From Candidatus Omnitrophota bacterium (GTDB taxonomy: Bacteria; Omnitrophota; Gorgyraeia; B26-G9): a stretch of 44,811 bases of DNA. The position numbers were made by a program, and so were the translations under genes. Where the stretch lies: contig JAHITY010000026.1 of the NCBI GenBank assembly GCA_018817165.1, positions 1 to 44,811 of the forward strand, given 5' to 3'. This document shows positions 7,030-14,173 of this stretch, one piece after another; the stretch's first letter is position 1, and the number at the start of each line of letters is the position of its first letter. The notes under the pieces were generated by a model, which was not told where the DNA came from, did no database searches, and saw nothing but the letters and a program-made list of their open reading frames with translations.

Positions 7030-8109
7030 CTATTTATCCGCAAATGAATAATCAGTATAGCCTTTTTCGCCTGGTGTATAGAATGTATCAAAATCAGGCT
7101 GATTAAAAGCCAGATCATTTTTCATTTTGTAAACTAAATCAGGATTAGCAATAAACGGTTTGCCAAAAGCAGTTAGTTCAGCTTTATTAGCATTTAATAT
7201 TGCTTCGGCTTTTTGCTTATCTAATCCGCCGCTGGCAATTATATTGCCTTTAAAAGTATGCCGAATAGTTAATTTTATTGATTCCGGGACTTCCGGAGCT
7301 CCCATTGATGAATGATCCACAATGTGCATATAAACAAGCTTTAGTTTTCCCAAAGCATCAGACAAGTATGTATATGTCGGCTCGATTTCATCAAAAATAA
7401 TCATACCATTAAACACCCCATAGGGAGAAACTCTGATACCGGTTTTGTCTGCGCCAATAGCCTCTACTACTTTCTCGGCTATTTCCCGAGCAAATCTGCA
7501 GCGGTTTTCTACACAACCGCCGTAATTATCTGTGCGCTGATTTGACGCGGGATTAATAAACTGATTAATTAAATAACCGTTTGCCGCATGCACCTCGACT
7601 CCGTCAAACCCAGCTTCAATCGCGTTTTTCGCGGCCTGAACATATTCATTCTCAGCATGTTCGATATCCGCCAAACTCATTGCCAAGGGCTGCGCATAAT
7701 CCTGCAATCCTTGGGCATCAGTGTACATTTGTCCGCTCAGAGCAATTGCAGAAGGAGCAATTATCTTTGTACCAGCCGGCATATTATCCGGATGAGATAC
7801 CCTGCCGGTATGCATCATCTGGAGAAATATCCTGCCTTGTTTTGCATGCACGGCATTAGTGATTTTGTTCCAAGCCTGGATCTGCTGCTGATTATAGATG
7901 CCGGGAATCCGCGGATACCCTACGCCATTAGCCGAGGGAGATGTACCTTCTGTAATAATCAGCCCAGCTGACGCTCTTTGCTCATAATATTTAATCATCA
8001 GCTCGCTGGGAATGTGCTCGGCAGTTGCTCTCGAGCGAGTCATTGGTGCCATTACTATTCTGTTTGCTAATTCAATATTTCCCAATTTAAATTTGCTAAA
8101 GATATTCAT
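7030..8109 (-). CDS. Old Yellow Enzyme family alkene reductase (FMN)
   Basis: 359 residues from the ATG at 8109 after AAAGGAGC. It is a TIM-barrel flavoprotein that reduces activated C=C bonds with NAD(P)H. Visible family features are the opening LANRIVMAPMTRSRA, the substrate pair His174 and Asn177 in VEVHAANGYLINQF, the following NQRTDNYGG, the FMN-contacting IRVSP and the C-terminal GKPFIANPDL and YTDYSF. The His/Asn pair and the length place it in the classical OYE class (NemA/OPR-like). The physiological substrate is unknown; roles in detoxifying electrophiles are common for the family. It is the last of three closely packed minus-strand genes; the gap to the gene before it is 61 bases. 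Confidence 0.92.
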   Translation of the reverse strand: MNIFSKFKLGNIELANRIVMAPMTRSRATAEHIPSELMIKYYEQRASAGLIITEGTSPSANGVGYPRIPGIYNQQQIQAWNKITNAVHAKQGRIFLQMMHTGRVSHPDNMPAGTKIIAPSAIALSGQMYTDAQGLQDYAQPLAMSLADIEHAENEYVQAAKNAIEAGFDGVEVHAANGYLINQFINPASNQRTDNYGGCVENRCRFAREIAEKVVEAIGADKTGIRVSPYGVFNGMIIFDEIEPTYTYLSDALGKLKLVYMHIVDHSSMGAPEVPESIKLTIRHTFKGNIIASGGLDKQKAEAILNANKAELTAFGKPFIANPDLVYKMKNDLAFNQPDFDTFYTPGEKGYTDYSFADK

Positions 8110-8170
8110 ATAAGCTCCTTTTTTCAGCAAACAATCTTATTTACTGACTTTCAGCTATATTAACTGATAT

Positions 8171-8686
8171 TTAATCTACTTTACTGCCAATGCCTTTAAT
8201 CTTAGAATTATTCATTAGTTTAATAAACTTAGGATTAGAGTTCAATGCTTCAATATCTCCGGAAGTTATCGCGCTCATAATTTCCGGATCATTAAGGACT
8301 GCGATTAATTCCGGATCATTCTGCAAAGCAGTAATTGTCTGCATGGTTGCTGGATCACTAGACATTTTTCTTTTTAATGCTTCCACTCCAGCTTCCACTG
8401 CGCGAGGATCAGCTGGATTTTGGGGAGCAAACTGCAAATCATTTGCATCCTGATTAACAATATTATTTCCTTGAGTTTGATTTCGGATACTCACAACTTT
8501 TTCTTCAGATATAGTCAGCAGACCCATATCATTGGTTTTAATTTTATAAATCCCATTTTCCAAGCCCACAACTTCACCATAGATTACGGTATTATCCTGC
8601 AAAGTTATTTCTTTTCTTTGCGCACAAAAAGCGCTGTTTACAAATAAAACCAAGCTCAGCAAAACCAAGGATATTCTAAGCCTCAT
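8171..8686 (-). CDS. Exported protein with N-terminal beta domain and STI1-like DP-repeat
   Basis: A 171-residue protein with a signal peptide (cleavage near FCA-QR). Residues 25-68 (ITLQDNTVIYGEVV...GLLTISEEKVVSI) form a small SH3/LSm-like beta unit of a kind common in exported proteins of uncultivated phyla. After a Q/N-rich linker, residues 107-166 resemble an STI1/HOP DP-repeat: DPATMQTI, NDPELIAVLNDPEIMSAI and NPKFIKLM show the repeated Asp/Asn-Pro turns between short amphipathic helices. STI1 repeats usually bind chaperone clients in the cytosol; finding one behind a signal peptide is less usual. Its ATG overlaps the previous gene's stop (TAATG), so translation is probably coupled. Confidence 0.65.
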   Translation of the reverse strand: MRLRISLVLLSLVLFVNSAFCAQRKEITLQDNTVIYGEVVGLENGIYKIKTNDMGLLTISEEKVVSIRNQTQGNNIVNQDANDLQFAPQNPADPRAVEAGVEALKRKMSSDPATMQTITALQNDPELIAVLNDPEIMSAITSGDIEALNSNPKFIKLMNNSKIKGIGSKVD

Positions 8687-9054
8687 TATTTCTCCTTCTT
8701 CTTTTGATCAATAAATTCCGCTGTTTTGCTAACACACTCTGCGCAAAAAGCGATTTTTTTCTTAATAATCTCCGAACATTTATTGCTTCCGGCAAATCGA
8801 ATAAACTCCTGTTCAAATTTCTGAGCTTTGTCTGATTGTTGATTATTTTCAAAAATATACTTTGCCGCATAGAGCATGCCGCATTCGCCCTTTGGCGCTT
8901 TTCCAAACCCCATTCGCTTAAATTCCTTTATTGTCTGATCAGTAATAAAACTATATTTAAGCTTAAATGTCTGGGCAATAGCCTGAGCACAATTCAAGCG
9001 TTTATGTTCAGGCTGTTTTCCTAAAAATAGTTTTTTCGCGAATTCTGAATTCAT
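8686..9054 (-). CDS. C_GCAxxG_C_C family-like cysteine protein
   Basis: A 122-residue, probably cytoplasmic protein with Cys at 22, 58, 93, 104 and 107. The opening RLNCAQAIAQTF, the GECGMLYAAKYI block and the later Cys pair FCAECV follow the layout of the C_GCAxxG_C_C family, which is believed to be redox-active or metal-binding, although the central CGA-x-x-G is changed to CGMLYAA. The biochemical role of the family is unknown. It is translationally coupled (1-base overlap) to the STI1-like exported protein and probably co-transcribed with the Old Yellow Enzyme gene. A possible -10 TATAAT is visible near 9085 but no good -35 at standard spacing. Confidence 0.65.
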   Translation of the reverse strand: MNSEFAKKLFLGKQPEHKRLNCAQAIAQTFKLKYSFITDQTIKEFKRMGFGKAPKGECGMLYAAKYIFENNQQSDKAQKFEQEFIRFAGSNKCSEIIKKKIAFCAECVSKTAEFIDQKKKEK

Positions 9055-9160
9055 CGTAAATATGCCTTAATCATGATTTATTATATCCTTTAATATTATT
9101 TTCTTATCAAGGCAATTGTCTTTATAGCCGACTTTTCTTTTAATCTTTGACAATAAAAGC

Positions 9161-9442
9161 TTACTTTTTATTTAATGAGTTTAAATATTCCGCGATTTTT
9201 GCTTCCTCTGCTTTATTGATTAGACCTTGTTTCTTTTTCGCCATTCTTTGTACGGTGACTTTCCATTCTTCCAAATTTTTTGTTTTGGATAAAGATCGTG
9301 AAATATCATGACATTGTCCGCATTTACTTTCAAAAATCACTTTACCTTCTAATGCATCTTCAGCTTGTAAAACAATAGGAGCTGTTATTAATAAAAACAC
9401 ATACATACTAATACTGCTTAAGATTATTTTTTCGTATCTCAT
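9161..9442 (-). CDS. Small monoheme c-type cytochrome
   Basis: 93 residues from the ATG at 9442, selected because GGGAGAG lies just upstream; the longer frame adds 19 residues that do not fit a signal peptide. An N-terminal hydrophobic segment (about 6-26, cleavage near LQA-ED) exports the protein. CGQCH at 41-45 binds heme, and Met67 in VQRMAKK is a plausible distal ligand, as in small cytochromes of the 'CxQCH...VxRM' type. The family usually carries electrons in the periplasm. It follows the DUF2892 gene by 78 bases. No cytochrome maturation genes are in the window. Confidence 0.85.
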   Translation of the reverse strand: MRYEKIILSSISMYVFLLITAPIVLQAEDALEGKVIFESKCGQCHDISRSLSKTKNLEEWKVTVQRMAKKKQGLINKAEEAKIAEYLNSLNKK

Positions 9443-9520
9443 TTTTCTCTCCCATTCGGTTACCCGGCAGCAAAAAAGCGTGGCGAAATTGCCAGCCAAA
9501 GCGATGCCAGTAATACAATA

Positions 9521-9703
9521 TTATTTCTTACAAGTTGAAATGCCAAACGGCAAGTAAGCCGGACACCAGCCTATTGCTGCTGTAAAAATCAGAACAATTC
9601 CAATTGCTCCCAACCATGATTTAAAATAAAAACCAGCGATAATAATTCCCACTCCCATAATCAATCTGATAATCCGATCTATTTCCCCCAGATTACGCTT
9701 CAT
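9521..9703 (-). CDS. DUF2892 (YgaP-type) inner-membrane protein
   Basis: A 60-residue protein made of two membrane helices (about 13-27 and 30-44) with the family ending GWCPAYLPFGISTC. DUF2892 proteins are small membrane proteins, in some species fused to rhodanese (YgaP). Here the domain stands alone, with the two Cys (47 and 58) that the family conserves. The start is strong: AAGGAGG seven bases before the ATG. It is probably first in a two-gene unit with the cytochrome. A TATAAT lies at about 9729-9734 on the minus strand but its -35 is poor. Confidence 0.85.
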   Translation of the reverse strand: MKRNLGEIDRIIRLIMGVGIIIAGFYFKSWLGAIGIVLIFTAAIGWCPAYLPFGISTCKK

Positions 9704-9868
9704 GCAACCCTCCTTTTTTAAATTTTATTATATTCTCCAAACATAATATTTTAATCCATACAAGGCAATCAACGTTATTTGTCAATGCGTCATGTTTACA
9801 TACTAATTTCAGATTACCTGCTACCCTAGTTTTTTTAACTTTACCTTAATTATTTACAGTTTTAAAAC

Positions 9869-9903
9869 AAAAAAGCAATCCCCTGGTTTTAAAGGATTGC
9901 TTT
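9869..9903 (-). terminator. Hairpin terminator 3' of candidate small RNA
   Basis: AAGCAATCC and GGATTGCTT arms (9872-9881 with 9894-9903) are followed on the minus strand by six T, a G and four T. No protein gene ends between it and the next upstream terminator at 10012. Confidence 0.7.
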
Positions 9904-9977
9904 GGATAATTTAATTTTTTGCTTCATTTCACACTTCTCGGGTTAATTGATTTAACATCAATCTGTGTATTATGTTA
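9869..9977 (-). ncRNA. Candidate small noncoding RNA
   Basis: A minus-strand unit of about 105 bases framed by a good sigma-70 promoter (9983-10011) and its own terminator hairpin (9869-9903). The upstream protein gene (PilZ) already has a terminator at 10012-10045, so this is not its trailer. The only reading frame inside is 12 codons from an ATG at about 9919 and runs into the terminator stem, so a coding role is unlikely but cannot be excluded. I do not recognise an RNA family. Confidence 0.4.
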
Positions 9978-9982
9978 TATAA

Positions 9983-10011
9983 ATAATACTCCTATTATAC
10001 CCGATAGTCAA
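9983..10011 (-). promoter_or_regulatory. Sigma-70 promoter of the candidate small RNA
   Basis: Minus-strand TTGACT (10006-10011), 17-base spacer, TATTAT (9983-9988). A second TATAAT (9994-9999) lies in the spacer but has no -35 at the right distance. Confidence 0.55.
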
Positions 10012-10045
10012 TAAAAAAAGGACGGGTTCCCCCATCCATTTTTTC
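10012..10045. terminator. Bidirectional-looking terminator downstream of the PilZ gene
   Basis: The hairpin GGA-x-GGG / CCC-x-TCC (10020-10037) is flanked by an A-run on the left (10013-10019) and a T-run on the right (10039-10044). On the minus strand it follows the PilZ gene by 75 bases. Confidence 0.75.
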
Positions 10046-10089
10046 TGCTTTTCTACGCAATACTCAATACATTTTTAGGCTTTTCTCTA

Positions 10090-10116
10090 GGCGCTAAACC
10101 CTAATCGCTATCCGCT
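10090..10116. repeat. Heptamer-type intergenic repeat (CGCTAAA/CGCTATC units)
   Basis: The units GCGCTAAACC and CTAATCGCTATCCGCT lie just beyond the PilZ stop codon. The last 16 bases (10101-10116) occur exactly, in inverse orientation, at 44247-44262, and similar units recur at 44643-44671. Confidence 0.6.
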
Positions 10117-10120
10117 GCTT

Positions 10121-10465
10121 TTACGCTTTGGTATAGCTTGTCGCCATTATTCTTTGCTTATCCAGCGAATTGATCTCTTCAAGTTCTATTCCAGCATCAA
10201 CATTGTAAAGTGCTTTGATACTTCTTTTCTTTGACCAGATAACTTTGCCCTTTGCTTGAACCGGAGTTCCGGGAAAGCGTATATTAAAGCTTATCCTCGT
10301 TCCGGGAGAGACAGTTCTAGTCAAGGATACGCCGCAGCCGACATGATTAATATTAGTAAACAATAAACAGCCTTGACGATTATTATTTAATTTAAATGCG
10401 CCGTCAATTAAAGTAAATAAACGCGGTTCTTTGCGTTTATTATTTTTTTGTTTTTGGGTTTTCAA
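10121..10465 (-). CDS. PilZ-domain protein (c-di-GMP receptor type)
   Basis: 114 residues from a TTG at 10465, chosen because AAAAGGAG lies 7 bases upstream; the longest frame (start 10522) has no ribosome site. The fold reads as a single PilZ domain: R-K-E-P-R-L near residues 12-17 supplies the first Arg pair, NINHVGCGVSL replaces the usual D/N-x-S-x-x-G, and FPGTPVQAKGKVIW and GIELEEI complete the barrel. In the family these motifs bind c-di-GMP; the Ser of the second motif is Asn here, which may weaken binding. It is transcribed divergently from pilT, 120 bases apart, and has its own terminator. Confidence 0.75.
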   Translation of the reverse strand: MKTQKQKNNKRKEPRLFTLIDGAFKLNNNRQGCLLFTNINHVGCGVSLTRTVSPGTRISFNIRFPGTPVQAKGKVIWSKKRSIKALYNVDAGIELEEINSLDKQRIMATSYTKA

Positions 10466-10531
10466 GCATTGTCTCCTTTTGATTAATTCATTAAAACGCT
10501 GAAGTATATCATATTTTAACAATAATTGCTA

Positions 10532-10560
10532 TTGACTCTTATATTATAAACTCCTATAAT
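10532..10560 (+). promoter_or_regulatory. Sigma-70 promoter of pilT
   Basis: TTGACT (10532-10537), 17-base spacer, TATAAT (10555-10560). The leader is about 20 bases and contains AAAGGAG before the ATG at 10586. Confidence 0.85.
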
Positions 10561-10585
10561 ACGGCTAATAACAAAGGAGCTTTAA

Positions 10586-11626
10586 ATGACCGCAAAAGAA
10601 TTATTCGATAGAGTAATTAAAGAACAAGTATCTGATTTACACCTTTGCGTAGGATTACCCCCCATGGTACGCAGAATATCCAGTTTAGAACCATTTTTTG
10701 AAGAAAAGCTTACCAATGATGATATTCAAGGAATTATCCGTGATATTTTGCCAGAACATCATAAGCTGCAAATTGATCATGGCAAAGAAATTGATATTGG
10801 AATAAGTATCGGTGAATCAGCTCGCTTTAGAGCTAATATATACAGTGACCGCAAAGGTACTTGCGTGGCTTTAAGACAAATACCTCAAAAAATTATGGGT
10901 TTAAATGCTTTGGGGCTTCCCGGAGCTGTCAGAATGCTCTGTGAACTAAATCGAGGTTTGGTTCTGGTCACCGGGCCTACTGGATCAGGAAAATCAACAA
11001 CGCTTGCTTCAATTATTGATACGATCAATACTGAACGTTCTGAGCACATTATTACATTAGAAGATCCAATTGAATACCTCCATCCGCACAAACGCAGCAT
11101 TATCAATCAAAGAGAAATTGGCACTGAATCGGAAAGCTTTTCCCAAGCTTTAAGAGCTGGGCTGCGAGAGGATCCGGATGTTATCTTAGTCGGTGAAATG
11201 CGCGATCTGGAAACTATTTCTAATGCAGTAACCGCTGCGGAAACCGGGCATCTGGTATTTGGTACGCTGCACACGCGAAATGCCGCTCAAAGTGTCAGCC
11301 GAATCATTGATGTCTTTCCTTCTGAACAGCAAGCTCAAATCAGAATACAGTTTGCTGAATCAATCCATACGGTTGTTTCCCAAATTTTAGTCCCTTCTGC
11401 ATCGGGTAATGAAAAATTGCTGGCCACAGAGGTAATGGTTGCCAATACAGCTATCCGGAACCTTATCCGTGAAAATAAAACTTATCAAATTAAGAATATT
11501 TTGGAATCCGGCGGAAAAGAAGGCATGCATACTATGGATCAGAGTTTAAAATCATTACTCGACGCTAGAAAAATTAGTTTGTACACTGCCAGGAAATTCG
11601 CTGAAGAGAAATCTTATTTTGCCTGA
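10586..11626 (+). CDS. pilT: Type IV pilus retraction ATPase PilT
   Basis: A 346-residue cytoplasmic hexameric ATPase that powers pilus retraction. It has an N-terminal PAS-like domain (1-100), Walker A GPTGSGKS at 130-137, the Asp box around TLEDPIEY, Walker B VILVGEMRDLET, and the His box GHLVFGTLHT. The C-terminal motif AIRNLIRE is characteristic of PilT rather than PilB or GspE, and the length is normal. It is the only long plus-strand gene in the first 43 kb, with its own promoter, divergent from the PilZ gene. It runs head-on into the REC-GGDEF gene with only 6 bases between stops and no terminator between them. No PilB, PilC or major pilin is present; the pseudopilus genes at 15.4-19.7 kb are the nearest partners. 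Confidence 0.95.
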   Translation: MTAKELFDRVIKEQVSDLHLCVGLPPMVRRISSLEPFFEEKLTNDDIQGIIRDILPEHHKLQIDHGKEIDIGISIGESARFRANIYSDRKGTCVALRQIPQKIMGLNALGLPGAVRMLCELNRGLVLVTGPTGSGKSTTLASIIDTINTERSEHIITLEDPIEYLHPHKRSIINQREIGTESESFSQALRAGLREDPDVILVGEMRDLETISNAVTAAETGHLVFGTLHTRNAAQSVSRIIDVFPSEQQAQIRIQFAESIHTVVSQILVPSASGNEKLLATEVMVANTAIRNLIRENKTYQIKNILESGGKEGMHTMDQSLKSLLDARKISLYTARKFAEEKSYFA

Positions 11627-11632
11627 TAAAGA

Positions 11633-12574
11633 TTATTTACGGGTATCCCAAACAAAGTTGCTACCCTGATTAGCTTTGGCTAACTTCTTGAGTTCAGCGC
11701 CGATTTCTCCGATTTCCACTACATGGGAAATACTCTTATTCCGATTAGAAACAATCCCAATTGAAACTGAAATCAAAGCAACCTTGTCTACATTGCCTTG
11801 CCGATCCTTAGCAACTATATAGCCTTTTTCTCTATCTTCCTGATTGTAAAATGAAGGCGCGATTTTATCAAAATCGGCAATAATTCGATTGCAGAGAATT
11901 TCCGTTTTATCCACACTAGTAAGAATAACATAATCATCGCCACCAATATGCCCGACAAAATCATCAGGATTGCCTAATTCATTTACCGCACTGAGAATAA
12001 TTCTGGCGGTTTCCCGAATAACTTCATCCCCATGTTCAAAACCATAAGTATCATTAAATGATTTGAATTTATCCAAATCAATATAGCATACGGAAAAAGG
12101 TAGATTTCGGGTAATCGCTGCTTCCAACTCATGCATTATTGTTATATTTCCCGGCAAACGGCTCAGAGGATTAGCGTCAAGATCTCGAGAACTGCGACGG
12201 AGAATCATCTTTATCCTAGCAACAAGTTCTGTCGGTTCAAATGGTTTAACCATATAATCATCAGCCCCGGCATTAATCCCATTTACTTTATCCTGTGTCT
12301 CTCCTTTGCCAGTCAACATTATGATCGGCATATGGCGCAAGAGAATGTCTTTTTTTAATATCTGACAGACTTCATGTCCATCCATTTTCGGCATTTTATA
12401 ATCCAAAATAACCATATCCGGAGATTTCTTATGGACTTTTTCCAAACCATCCACGCCATCAATGGCTTCAAACACTTCAAATCCCTCGCATTCCAGAGTA
12501 ATTTTTAAAACATCTCGAATATCCGGCTCATCATCAATAATTAAAATTTTTTGTTTTATCACTCTATGCTCCAT
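11633..12574 (-). CDS. Response regulator with REC and GGDEF-like output domain
   Basis: A 313-residue protein. The receiver domain occupies 8-127, with Asp14/Asp15, phosphoacceptor Asp58 (VILDYKMPKMDG), Thr88 and Lys110. The output domain from about 135 is a diguanylate cyclase fold: NPLSRLPGN, DLDKFKSFNDTYGFEHGDEV, and the active-site loop GGDDY at 211-215 in place of GGDEF, a variant that may still be active. No R-x-x-D inhibitory site precedes it. It is last in the FIST-kinase-regulator operon, 5 bases after the kinase gene, so it is most likely phosphorylated by that kinase. It would make c-di-GMP, for which the PilZ protein nearby is a candidate receptor. Confidence 0.88.
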   Translation of the reverse strand: MEHRVIKQKILIIDDEPDIRDVLKITLECEGFEVFEAIDGVDGLEKVHKKSPDMVILDYKMPKMDGHEVCQILKKDILLRHMPIIMLTGKGETQDKVNGINAGADDYMVKPFEPTELVARIKMILRRSSRDLDANPLSRLPGNITIMHELEAAITRNLPFSVCYIDLDKFKSFNDTYGFEHGDEVIRETARIILSAVNELGNPDDFVGHIGGDDYVILTSVDKTEILCNRIIADFDKIAPSFYNQEDREKGYIVAKDRQGNVDKVALISVSIGIVSNRNKSISHVVEIGEIGAELKKLAKANQGSNFVWDTRK

Positions 12575-12579
12575 TTTTC

Positions 12580-14160
12580 TTATACAACAGAAATTTGTGA
12601 ATCCTCAATTTGATTTATTGATAAATTAAAATGGAAAGTTGTGCCTTTGCCGACTTCACTAGTTACCCAAATATTACCTTTATGCGCCTGCACAATTTTC
12701 TTAACCAATGACAACCCTAAACCAGTACCTTTTTTCTCGGCGTTTATCGCATTTTCCACGCGGTAAAACTCGTCAAATAAACGCGGAATATCCTCCAGGC
12801 TAATCCCAATTCCTGAGTCTGCGATTTCCACATTAATATATTCAATATCGGGTTTTACCCTGATAACGATATTCCCCTCTCTGGGAGTAAATTTCATCGC
12901 ATTACCGATAAGATTGATAAATACCCGTGAGATCTGACTGGGATCCATCCAAACCATCAAGGGATCATCCGGCATTTCCGCAATCAAATGAATCTGGTTT
13001 TCCTCGGTCTGGGGAAAAAATAAATCAGCAATACTTTTAATTATTTCCGTTAACGAAGAATGCTTAATACTCATGCCGATCTTACCTGATTCAATCCGAG
13101 CAATATCTAATAAGTCATTGACCAGCTTAACCAGCTCATCACTATGAATACTGATCTTATTTAGTTTTTCCGCTTGGACCGGAGTTACTTCTCCCAAACG
13201 GCCAGCACTGAGAATTGCCGCATACCCTTTTATCGATGTCAGCGGAGTACGCAGTTCATGAGAAACCGCACTAACAAAGTCTGATTTCATTTTATTTAAT
13301 TTAACCAATTCTTTATTAGCCTTGGCTAATTCTTTGGTTCTTGCTTCTACCCTTATTTCTAATTGATCATGCGATTTTTTTAGAGCAGCATACAGCTGAG
13401 CATTATCCAAAGCAATTGCCAGCTGATTAGATAAAATGAACAAAGAATCAATATCGCCTTCGGAAATATAATTGTAATTCGAGGCATTACCCACAAAAAT
13501 ATATCCTTGAACAATTTCTTTGATCACCAAAGGCACAATCACAAAAGCGCTAACTCCAAATAAGTTCAGCCATTCCTTTTGATCGGGATTAGCAGTATCC
13601 GCGTTTTTAACCAAGACCGCGCTGCCGATTTCAAAAACGTTTTTTAGAAAATCACTGGTCATATTAGCTTGCTTTATTTGCTCAATATGCGCGGCATCAA
13701 AACCAATCGCGGCTTTACATTGTGGCAACGACTGGAGATCATCCTTTAAAAAAATCATTGTTTTTTCAAATCCAAGCTTTAAAATTAAAGGCTCCGTAAT
13801 CTGAGCGAATAATTTATTAACATCAAGCGTTGAACTGATCAGTTTTCCTAATTCATGCAAAGTATACAAACCGCTGACTTTTTTATCTAATTCTTCTTGA
13901 GTCCGGTTTAATTCAACGTCAGTACGAATAATAATCTTAGCTTGTTCATCAAGTTCGCCATAAGCATTTCTTAATTTATCCAAGGCTTTCTGCATCTTAT
14001 CAATTTGATCTTTTTCATCACGAGATACTTCAGCTAAATAAGCCAGTAAAACTAATAGGATAAAGCCGCCTAGCAGCTTTGCGACCATATTATCCACAAT
14101 AACCACAACACTAAGAACTGCCGCTCCAATGATTAAAATTAACCAAATATTAATTTTCAA
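12580..14160 (-). CDS. Membrane-anchored GAF sensor histidine kinase
   Basis: A 526-residue kinase. Two N-terminal membrane segments (about 4-22 and 28-45) have almost no periplasmic loop, and a coiled coil (50-100) and a GAF domain (about 105-255) follow. A second helix leads to HisKA with phospho-acceptor His301 in SAVSHELRTPL. The HATPase domain shows the N box NLIGNAMKFTP (417-427), the G1 box ADSGIGI and the G2 box GTGLGLSL. Sensing is probably internal, through the GAF domain or the upstream FIST protein. It sits between the FIST gene (13-base gap) and the REC-GGDEF gene (5-base gap). Confidence 0.92.
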   Translation of the reverse strand: MKINIWLILIIGAAVLSVVVIVDNMVAKLLGGFILLVLLAYLAEVSRDEKDQIDKMQKALDKLRNAYGELDEQAKIIIRTDVELNRTQEELDKKVSGLYTLHELGKLISSTLDVNKLFAQITEPLILKLGFEKTMIFLKDDLQSLPQCKAAIGFDAAHIEQIKQANMTSDFLKNVFEIGSAVLVKNADTANPDQKEWLNLFGVSAFVIVPLVIKEIVQGYIFVGNASNYNYISEGDIDSLFILSNQLAIALDNAQLYAALKKSHDQLEIRVEARTKELAKANKELVKLNKMKSDFVSAVSHELRTPLTSIKGYAAILSAGRLGEVTPVQAEKLNKISIHSDELVKLVNDLLDIARIESGKIGMSIKHSSLTEIIKSIADLFFPQTEENQIHLIAEMPDDPLMVWMDPSQISRVFINLIGNAMKFTPREGNIVIRVKPDIEYINVEIADSGIGISLEDIPRLFDEFYRVENAINAEKKGTGLGLSLVKKIVQAHKGNIWVTSEVGKGTTFHFNLSINQIEDSQISVV

Positions 14161-14173
14161 CTAGAAATTCTCC

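Noticed and set aside
7588-7971. 127-codon plus-strand frame opposite the Old Yellow Enzyme gene
   Set aside because: It is antisense to a strongly conserved enzyme, has no ribosome site and no recognisable domain.
9084-9770. Shared TTGCCTTG ... TATAATAAA pattern upstream of 9054 and 9703 as an alternative sigma-factor promoter
   Set aside because: The spacing between the two parts differs by 6 bases between the sites, so it does not behave like one promoter type.
9884-9919. 12-codon minus-strand peptide inside the candidate small RNA
   Set aside because: It has a poor ribosome site and ends within the terminator stem; a chance frame is more likely.
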